In this document: positions 19,368 to 25,802 of the stretch, piece by piece
How positions within the stretch are numbered: the first letter of the stretch is position 1
Layout: each line of letters begins with the position of its first letter
Assembly (NCBI GenBank): GCA_905178155.1
Contig: CAJINV010000037.1
Location: 81,353 to 107,154, forward strand
From: Amoebophrya sp. A120
Lineage: Eukaryota; Sar; Dinophyceae; Syndiniales; Amoebophryaceae
Direction: 5' to 3'
Length of the DNA: 25,802 nucleotides
Made by a program: the position numbers and the translations under genes
Notes under the pieces: generated by a model
Databases searched by the model: none
Seen by the model: only the letters and a program-made list of their open reading frames with translations
What the model was told of the DNA's origin: nothing

Positions 19368-20072
19368 TCATTTCACCGTGATGAGTGCCACCCGCCGTTC
19401 CAAATTTGGTATGCCCTCGTCTAACAGCTTCCGGAGGTCCTGCATCGTACGAAAAACGTGTTTCACTGGAACGATTTAATTTTGCGAGTTTTGCATTACA
19501 GACTTGCTCCAGTACATTAGCAGTAGCACTACAAAGGAACAAATTTGTCATCAGAAAGCAAAACCAACAAATCGATTGTTTTGCAAGTGTAGCAAGCCAA
19601 ACACTTCTGCGACTGCGAATCATGCATTCTCTGCATTACAAGTTTACAGTGAAACATCATTTCCTTCCGATATCCTGCTTTCCCTCCACCAGCAGCTTCC
19701 ATGCAGAGGAGCCCGTGTCATAAACCGCTTGGAGAAATCATGTGCAAACACGTACCCAACCGAGAGTTGTCATGCAGATCTTGCATGTTGTGGTTCTGCA
19801 GGTGGTCTCTAAGTGTAATGCGCCTTCCCATGAGACCTCGCATCTGGTACTCCTTTGTTGCAAAAATTTGTCATGCTCAAATCAGGATGATTAACATGAT
19901 TCGTGATGAGGGAGCACTAGCCAAGCATCGCACTCTACTACAGATCTGAGTTTCCCATGCGGAACTGTAGTGGAAACCGATTGACTTCTGCACAGGAATC
20001 ACACTGTGATTACGGTCGTGTGGGTAAGTACGCTTTTGCACAGGATAGGGGAAGCTTGCTGCCAGTGCCTGG
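19368..20072 (-). CDS. 3' part of an unidentified gene, three exons
   Basis: Three coding pieces join in frame on the minus strand: 20072-20048, 19730-19660 and 19460-19368 (62 codons plus TGA), after removing element B4 and a 195-bp element. The joined product reads GSKLLQAVYDTGSSAWKLLV, then an amphipathic, charged segment (RKHVFRTMQDLRKLLDEG) ending ERRVALITVK. This is a coherent helical, soluble-looking C-terminus. The 5' end is missing: a TGA lies just upstream at 20073-20075, so another intron must precede it. DTGSS resembles the aspartic-protease active-site string, but the surrounding hydrophobic residues and the rest of that fold are absent, so I do not claim it. Confidence 0.45.
19465..19659. 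mobile_element. Short inverted-repeat intron candidate
   Basis: The 195-bp segment has TGTTTCACTG at about 19459 and CAGTGAAACA near 19647-19656 as inverted ends, and TTTC at both edges (19461-19464 and 19660-19663). Removing it with one TTTC joins ..QDIGRK to HVFRTMQDL in frame. It contains GCATTACA-type motifs as in the introners. The TSD is only 4 bp and overlaps the arm, so the exact limits are uncertain. Confidence 0.45.
19736..20047. mobile_element. Family B introner (B4)
   Basis: The 312-bp element has a degraded 5' arm (AATCATGTGCAAACACGTAC) and an intact 3' arm (TAAGTACGCTTTTGCACAGGATA). Flanks GGAGA (19731-19735) and GGGGA (20048-20052) differ at one base. The interior has GAGAGTTGTCATGCAGATC and other B-family segments. 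Excision restores ..GSKLLQAVYDTG on the minus strand. Confidence 0.75.
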
Positions 20073-20194
20073 TCATAAGAGTCGTGTGGTTCTTCAGGCC
20101 AGAAAAACAGAGCCATAGAAAACATGCACGTCGGGAGGCTGCATAAGAGCGCAGTATTCCAAGAAAAGCTCGCAGCTCTTGGCCATTTAGCCAA

Positions 20195-20210
20195 GGGAAT
20201 GATGTATGAA

Positions 20211-20245
<35 letters not shown>

Positions 20246-20858
20246 CGACCTACTACACTAATTCAGGTTTTATCTGATGAAAACAACCACGAAGCAAAAT
20301 CACAATAACGCTAATACCATCCTCCTCCGCTTTAATCTGTTCCTTCAAGTGCATGTATGAGAGTACACAACCCCTTCTCCTCCGCCGTTGAAGGGCATTA
20401 ACTGGCGTGATAAACCTATCTGCCGCAGCTGCATGACAAATCCGCATGACACGGCTTCTCCCTTCAGTTTGCTGGGGTTTCCTCGAAACTTGTCATGCGA
20501 AAAGCAAAAGTGCTTGTTCAAGGAAAAAGAAAATTACAAGATTTTGAATTGATTTTGCATGACAAGAAACGTGGTGGAAGTAGAGTTGTGCAAGGTCATA
20601 GCATCGAAAAGGCCCGGGCTTTTTCCTCTGCCGTTTCCAACTCTGCTTTCGTTTCCTTCAGCATGTCTTGCAAATTATGCACCTCCTTGCCCTATGCACT
20701 GCAAAAGCGTGATCGCATCCGCACTCGCAAAATGGCATGACAAATTTTGGTTCCAAAAACAAACATAGTAGAGTTGCTCATCATGCAGATAATTCACGTC
20801 AAAAGAACTGAGTCTTGTTCATGCGATTATATAATATTTTGCGACAGTCAATACGCGA
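20195..20858. other. Intergenic, rich in TTGTCATGC motifs
   Basis: No convincing gene. The region contains several copies of TTGTCATGC or its complement GCATGACAA (near 20431, 20444, 20489, 20557, 20732). The pair at about 20489-20497 and 20556-20565 could form a hairpin. This may be decayed introner sequence or introns of an unrecognised gene. Confidence 0.5.
20211..20243. repeat. (GAT)n microsatellite
   Basis: Eleven uninterrupted GAT triplets. Confidence 0.95.
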
Positions 20859-21224
20859 CTACGATACTTTTTCCCGGCATATCCCCAATTTCCTCCCGTT
20901 GCTCCGCGCGATCCTGCCAAAACCCCGGGATTTTTTCTTCTGGTTACTGAGACCGCTGGTCAGCAATTCTTTTGTCAGCGACTCGATCTTCTGCAGTTGC
21001 GCGTAGAGGGAGGAGGTGCCGACTTTGAGCTGTCTCGCGTGCTCCTGGTCTTCGGATAGCACGTCGAAGTTGGTCCGGATAAGCTTGGTGCCGTGATGGT
21101 GAAGAGGGTGGTGATGTAGCGGGGGGGATGTACTGCTTGTAGCTGAACCTGTAGTGCAGTTTCCGCATGAGAAGTAGCTGTTCTTCCGTTGGAAAATCTC
21201 GTCGAAGAGAGCGTGGTACCTCAT
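20859..21224 (-). CDS. Hypothetical 121-residue protein
   Basis: Not recognised. The single open frame starts with ATG (MRYHALFDEIFQRKNSYF) and ends in TAG. A low-complexity Ser/Thr/His segment (about residues 25-45, HHHPLHHHG) is followed by a helical, heptad-like region (IRTNFDVLSEDQEHARQLK, then SLYAQLQKIESLTKELL), then a basic tail (QKKKSRGFGRIARSNGRK). The helical part could be a short coiled coil. The first and helical parts read as genuine protein; the tail may be intron read-through, since further exons cannot be excluded. Confidence 0.5.
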   Translation of the reverse strand: MRYHALFDEIFQRKNSYFSCGNCTTGSATSSTSPPLHHHPLHHHGTKLIRTNFDVLSEDQEHARQLKVGTSSLYAQLQKIESLTKELLTSGLSNQKKKSRGFGRIARSNGRKLGICREKVS

Positions 21225-22481
21225 CTTTGATGTTTCTTCAAGTAGTCACTTATTTTCTACCGGCTGCTCTTGCGCTTTTGGTTATTACACGTGGGGATCG
21301 AAAAAACAAATTGAAGTTTGTTGTGTGACGAAAAGCGCAACCGCCACAACAGATACAAAGTGTGCAACTTCGTTCCTTTTGATACTTCTGGCGCTAATCT
21401 ACTTCATCATGATCTCGCTATTCCATAAGGAAAACGAGTCCAGTTCACGATAACGAGCCACGCAAACGTTTTGTGCAACGATTGGTTGCTTAGGTTACCG
21501 ATAACGATAAAAACGAGCAAGTCAATCACTAATAAAGCATCTGCTCTCCACAATCACGACAAACGAAAAGCAGCTGGTCATGTAACGATCATTATGATAT
21601 GGCGATAATCATCTCTACGACAATGAAAGCGATAGCACGACAGATGTTGTAAATTGTTCGTGAGGGTGGTCGTAGTTACATTTCTCACGGGAAGGAACTA
21701 TCTTTGCCGGTTCTTGCAACGTGTCCGTGTCGGTAGCTGCTGCATTACCTTTTTCGCTTTTAATATGTTCAGTCTGTTTGTCCTCTTCACAATATCTATG
21801 GTGGATGGTGCTGGTACGGAGATCATGTGACGTGTGGAGCTTGTTCTTCGAGCTGCTTGAAATTCAGCACGATTACATGCAGTACCAATACATTTTCATC
21901 ATCTGACATTAGCAATAAAAAGTATCTATTGTCACCTACTTACTTTCCCAACACAAGAAAAAAGCTTCGTCCCGCTCATCTTGGATAATGTTGACACAGA
22001 ATTCTCGTCTAGTACTTCCAACGCCAACGGCAATGCAGCGCATTATATGCCGCGCAACTAGAAAAGATGGTCGAGGCAAAATTTGATTGTGCGGCTGGCT
22101 CGGAGTGCCAGGTTGCACAATGTTCGATAAACGAAAATGTGTTGCGAACGTATGATGAATAATTCTTAAAGTGTAGTTTCTTACCTACGAACCTCCCTGG
22201 TTGTAGACTTGTTGAAGACTGACTTGCCCTACGTTCCTTCTGGCTGATTACTTGATATTTGCACAAAATTCTATTTGCAGAATTGCTATTGAGGATGACG
22301 TGACTTCTACACGGAGAAAAGACTCGGTTTTCCTACCTACAACTTCATTGAAGCAAAGGCAATAAAGGGATTGCTCTTGTAGCTGATGTCATGTTTGAGG
22401 AACAGCAGGTACAAAATTTCGCAAAGGCCGTCGGTCGTGCATGATAGCACGACGGCTCCACGAGGCTACGCGTGGAGTACA
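21225..22481. other. Intergenic, nothing recognised
   Basis: A 1.26-kb stretch with scattered CGATAA / GATAACGA words around 21450-21610. No ORF with recognisable content, no introner arms and no RNA gene seen. It holds the 3' flank of the H4-like gene and the 5' flank of the 121-codon ORF. Confidence 0.5.
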
Positions 22482-23492
22482 CTATTTCTGCCGTCCGCGG
22501 AACCCGAGCATGGTTTTGTTGTCACTCCGCTTGATCGCATGCACGACGTGCTTCAGCGAGATCGTCGACTTTCCCGCGTGCTCGGCGAAGGCGACCATGT
22601 ACTTGGTAATATCCTGCAACCACAGCTGGAACAGATCGCGGATCTCTGGGATGACCTTCCGAGACAGACGGTTGATGCCGCCCCGCCGCGCCAACCGCCG
22701 GATCGCCACCGGTTTCAAATCCGACATCTGGTCGACCAACTGCTGCTTCGGATACTGGGCCAAAAACTCGGTGCGGGTCAGGTACCGTTGTTCTGGTATC
22801 AACTGCAAAAATGTCTGGGTCTGGAAACTTGTGATGCTGGGTGGCGTCTCATGATGAGGCTCCAAATGCTGGCTCAGCATGACAAGTTTCTGAGCTCCTC
22901 GGTGTTGCCTATTTCGCATGACAAACTGCGCTTCTGCATCACAGAAAAACGGAGCCCTTGGGTAACGTGCATGACAGATTTAACAGTCATGCCAGGCAAG
23001 CATGACAAACACGAATTCTTCCAGACCCAGACACTTTTACATTTGATATCTGGCATCATGGTACAACTACTGCTTCCACCCGGGAATTGTTCTGGTAGAT
23101 GAACCGGAGTCATGCTCGCCAGTTTCTCCTATCAAATGCAAAAATGTCTGGGTCTGGAACATTCTGAGACTTGTCATGCATGTTTTGCATGACCCAGGAT
23201 GTCTGTAATGCACGACCTAGCGTCACAGATTTTTCCTGATGCCTACTCCGCATGACAAACGCCCTCCCCGCGTAGCACAAACTAGACTCCTCTTGCTGGT
23301 CATGCAATACAGCTTTTTTTAGAGACCAAAATTAGCATCACAAGTTCAAATTCTTCCAGACCCAGACGTTTCTGCATTTGATATCTCCATATCGCTCACA
23401 ATCGCCTGGGAATCGGACTGCAGCTGTTGCTGTAACTGAAATTTTCCGTTGGTTTTGTTAACCAAAGAACCGGCCTTCTTGGAGCGGGCCAT
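22482..23492 (-). CDS. Divergent histone H4-like protein, three exons
   Basis: Exons 23492-23384, 23124-23049 and 22791-22482 join in frame (495 nt, 164 residues). Residues about 85-164 carry an H4-type histone fold: KPVAIRRLARRGGINRLS matches the canonical KPAIRRLARRGG block, followed by EHAGKSTISLKHVVHAIKR (compare TEHA..T..DVVYALKR) and a terminal LGFRG. The family acts in the nucleosome core as a dimer with H3. The N-terminus differs: about 80 residues (MARSKKAGSLVNKTNG, a Gln-rich run, then a Pro/Gly segment) replace the usual lysine/glycine tail of about 25 residues. Helix 2 also departs from conserved H4. It is therefore a variant, not the bulk H4. Both introns are family-A introners, at residues ~37 and ~62, before the fold. 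Confidence 0.88.
22797..23048. mobile_element. Family A introner (A5) in the H4-like gene
   Basis: The 252-bp element starts TATCAACTGCAAAAATGTCT and ends CAGACACTTTTACATTTGATA. TSD TCTGG is at 22792-22796 and 23049-23053. Excision joins ..SSCTMMPE to QRYLTRTEF in frame. Confidence 0.93.
23130..23383. mobile_element. Family A introner (A6) in the H4-like gene
   Basis: The 254-bp element starts TATCAAATGCAAAAATGTCT and ends CAGACGTTTCTGCATTTGATA. TSD TCTCC is at 23125-23129 and 23384-23388. Excision joins ..AIVSDME to KLASMTPVH in frame. Retaining the arms up to the internal AG would introduce an in-frame stop. Confidence 0.93.
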
Positions 23493-24670
23493 CTTGGTTG
23501 AACGCGATCTTGTTCCGGGTGGACAACGAAATGATTCTTGTACGTAGTTCTTTTCAGAAAGTACGAAGGGACAGGTGGCGAAAATTTTTCCGGGAAGATT
23601 GATCCTCTAGTAAGCATTTAAGCCATTTCATTTTCAAGAAGTAGAGTCACAGTTGCAATTGAGTTGCAATTTTCATGCCAACCCTCTCTCGCTTTTCCAG
23701 TCTCTCTGTTTGAAGTGTAGTAACGGCCCGAGCATAAACTACCCTGCCTACCGAAATACAGCCTGAAACTCTTCAGAAGTTTTGACGTTGGCTCCCTCTG
23801 CAGCTTCTGCTTTGCTCCTTTGCCGTTCTCGTCGGGACGAATGTTGTACGAAGCACCCTAGCATAGCAGTAGAACAAGAGAAAAGACTTTGTGAGAACAA
23901 CACGCCGCAGGGTGGAAAAGTCGAACCACAGGGAGAAAACTGTAGCAGGCTAGTGTTGTACGGAAGTGGCAAATTTTTCGGCGAGACGAAGGTAATCTCT
24001 AATTTGGTGTACACTTCCACAGTGGAATTGTTCTGTTCGTGTTGTCGTTTAATTTTCTATCTGCCCCTCCTCGGAAACAGGATGGATTCGATATTTATAC
24101 AGGTCGTTATTTTCAAATTGTCTTACTGCTAGAGGACTCTCATAATTTTGTACAGATTGGATCTTTTCGCCATATGAAAAGTCACGTGCTAATCTCAAAC
24201 TTTGCGAAGCGATATTCGGCAAACAAGAACCTTTCGCTTCTCGTCAGTAGTAGCTACATGAAGATGATGATTCTGCTACTAGGACCAACTCGTGGAGATG
24301 TTGCGACGTTTTACATACATACGTTACGGCTGATAAAATCGGCACAGGTTCGAAACACTGTTGAAATTCTGGTGGTTGTGAATAATCGAAAACAAACTTC
24401 TTGCAAGAAACAAAAATCGTAAATTCTGGTTTGGTACATTCGATTCTGGTTGTTCAAAACTCAACTTCTTGGATACTTGTAGTCGTACTGTAGTAAGTTG
24501 TAGCGAAGTCGTTGTCAATTTTCAAATTTAATTTTGTACGCATGATGCCATCAAGCGCTCTATAATTTCTTGTTAATTTCAAATTATCATTCGAATCTGA
24601 TTTCTTGCTAGGTTCGTAACAGCAGCTGTCTGCACTCCTAAATCAAAACTTCATGAAGTTGCCAGGCAAC
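23493..24670. other. Upstream of the H4-like gene, no firm gene
   Basis: This holds the 5' flank of the H4-like gene. Open frames at 23782-24132 and 24039-24422 (plus) are Leu/Ser/Lys-rich without recognisable content, overlap each other and look like chance frames in A/T-rich DNA. No introner arms are seen. Confidence 0.5.
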
Positions 24671-25111
24671 TCATGAACTTGTCATGGTCAGATCGGCATG
24701 ACAACCTCTTGACCGAACCTCCACCTTACACCCCAGATCGCGTATGGATTGTAAAAGTGTCTGGGTCTGGAAGATTGCAACTTGTCATGCTGTTTTCGGA
24801 GCCTAAAAAACTTGTATTGCATGACCAGCAAGAGGGGTACAGTTTTTGCTACACGGACAGGGCATTTCTCATGCGGAAGGTACATCAGGAAGATTTCTAA
24901 AAATCTGTAATGCTAGGGCATACATCACAGACTATCATGGGTCATGAGAAATATGCATGACAAATCTTGCATTCTTCCAGACCCAGACATTTTTGCGTTT
25001 GATATCGCGGGTAGTCTGACGAAACCAGGCCTTCTGCAGTATCCACAGGAAAAATTCCTCTAAGGTCAAGCCAAACTTGTCATGCTGGTACCACACGATG
25101 GACCGCTGCAT
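24671..25111 (-). CDS. Short coding fragment around introner A7
   Basis: Not recognised. Pieces 25111-25005 and 24737-24671 join in frame across A7 (57 residues plus TGA). The first piece reads RSIVWYQHDKFGLTLEEFF, then LWILQKAWFRQTTRD, aromatic and helix-like. The end (CHADLTMTSS) runs through a CATG-rich inverted repeat and may be intronic. A canonical GT..AG intron (about 25216 to 25112) would join an acidic upstream segment (EEEEYYEEEDYDQEEY, about 25217-25270) in frame to RSIVWYQHDK, so this may be the 3' part of a larger gene. Confidence 0.4.
24743..25004. mobile_element. Family A introner (A7)
   Basis: The 262-bp element starts TATGGATTGTAAAAGTGTCT and ends CAGACATTTTTGCGTTTGATA. TSD TCGCG is at 24738-24742 and 25005-25009. 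It matches A2 in both length and end type. Confidence 0.92.
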
Positions 25112-25465
25112 TTGGGAAAAATCAAAAATTTCCTTTTAGTAAGAATCCGCATGACAAATCCATCGTGGAATTGTGAAAACGCATGACAAATTTGGCTAGA
25201 GAACTAGTAGATTCTCCGCACATATTCCTCCTGGTCGTAGTCCTCCTCCTCGTAGTACTCTTCTTCTTCAAGTGTGGATTTGAAACACTTCGCTGTTTGT
25301 CATGCAGAATCCCCATTGAAGCGGGCTTTTGTCTTTGTCATGCAAAACACGCACGACCTTCGCTGTTTGTCATGCAGAGCTTGATCTGAAAACCTTCGCT
25401 GTTTGTCGTGCAGAACTTCCATTGATGAAGCAGGCTTTTGGCAGGAAGATAAATCACCTGCGAGT
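25112..25465. other. Region with repeated TTGTCATGCAGA motif
   Basis: CTTCGCTGTTTGTCATGCAGA or close variants occur near 25289, 25357 and 25393, with GCATGACAAA at about 25149 and 25180. A possible acidic exon lies at about 25217-25270 on the minus strand. Otherwise I see no gene. Confidence 0.5.
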
Positions 25466-25802
25466 CAACTAATCCGCGGCACAACTTTTTGCCCACGGAT
25501 CACTTCGGATCAGTTGCATTTCCGTCCTGATACGACAGTTTTCTTGCAAGACCATGCAAAAAATCCCAGCAGCCCAAAAACAACTGATCCGCGGCCTCAA
25601 CCTCGCTAGTCCGGGTGGGATTCCGAAGCCTTGCAACTGAGGCCCAACTGATCCGCGACGCCATTTTTTGTCCGCGGATCAGTTCGGATCAGTTGCAGAT
25701 CCGTCCTGATACGGCGGTTATATTGTAAGATCATGCAAAAAATCCCAGCAGCCCGAAAACAACTGATCCTGGGCCCCAACCTCGGTAGCCCCGATGGTAT
25801 TC
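25466..25802. repeat. 178-bp tandem repeat, truncated by window end
   Basis: The unit starting CAACTAATCCGCGGC at 25466 recurs at 25644 (CAACTGATCCGCGAC), period 178 bp, with about 159 bp of the second copy present. In the second unit AACTGATCCGCG (25646-25657) and CGCGGATCAGTT (25673-25684) form perfect 12-bp inverted arms with a 15-bp loop. The array probably continues past the window. Confidence 0.88.

Noticed and set aside
19660-19730. Aspartic protease (DTGSS string)
   Set aside because: Only five residues match. The hydrophobic context before the motif and the second catalytic lobe are not present in the pieces I can join.
24039-24422. 127-codon plus-strand ORF
   Set aside because: A/T-rich, overlaps another chance frame, and no recognisable segment or introner-supported exon structure.

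Overview
The window looks like a protist nuclear genome. The genes are interrupted by many short, near-identical, hairpin-capable elements that behave as introns ('introners'). One gene encodes a divergent histone H4, and there is no sign of bacterial operons. The closest match I know is the parasitic dinoflagellate Amoebophrya (Syndiniales), where introns with inverted-repeat ends and non-canonical splice sites are described. That assignment is inference; no rRNA or spliced-leader gene is present to confirm it.

Layout. Bases 1-246 are an 11-bp G-rich minisatellite. Bases 311-17912 (minus strand) form one giant gene. I could join 14 exons into an 11,127-nt reading frame (3,708 residues) for a secreted, Asn/Ser/Thr-rich, probably heavily N-glycosylated protein. 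Ten of its 13 introns are elements of three sequence families (A, B, C). Each is bounded by 5'-TA(T/C)..(G/A)ATA-like inverted repeats and a 5-bp target-site duplication (TSD); one terminus starts with C and one TSD has a mismatch. The other three introns are larger (0.85-1.2 kb) and sit inside a tandem coding repeat of about 14 residues. One of those carries an intact 296-codon ORF on the opposite strand. One family-A element is itself split by a 454-bp retroposon-like insertion with a perfect 16-bp TSD.

Right half. A divergent intergenic region leads to a small plus-strand membrane-protein candidate (18340-18724). Next come pieces of a minus-strand gene (19368-20072), a 121-codon minus-strand ORF (20859-21224), a three-exon histone H4-like gene (22482-23492) with two family-A introners, and a short minus-strand coding fragment (24671-25111) with another. 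The window ends in a 178-bp tandem repeat.

Main result. At the ten family A-C elements of the giant gene, the two in the H4 gene and one of its large introns, removing the element plus one 5-bp TSD copy restores the reading frame without a stop. The signal is therefore precise loss at the TSD, by RNA processing or DNA elimination. Most junctions have no usable GT-AG pair, although family A hides a frame-neutral GT..AG pair inside its inverted repeats.
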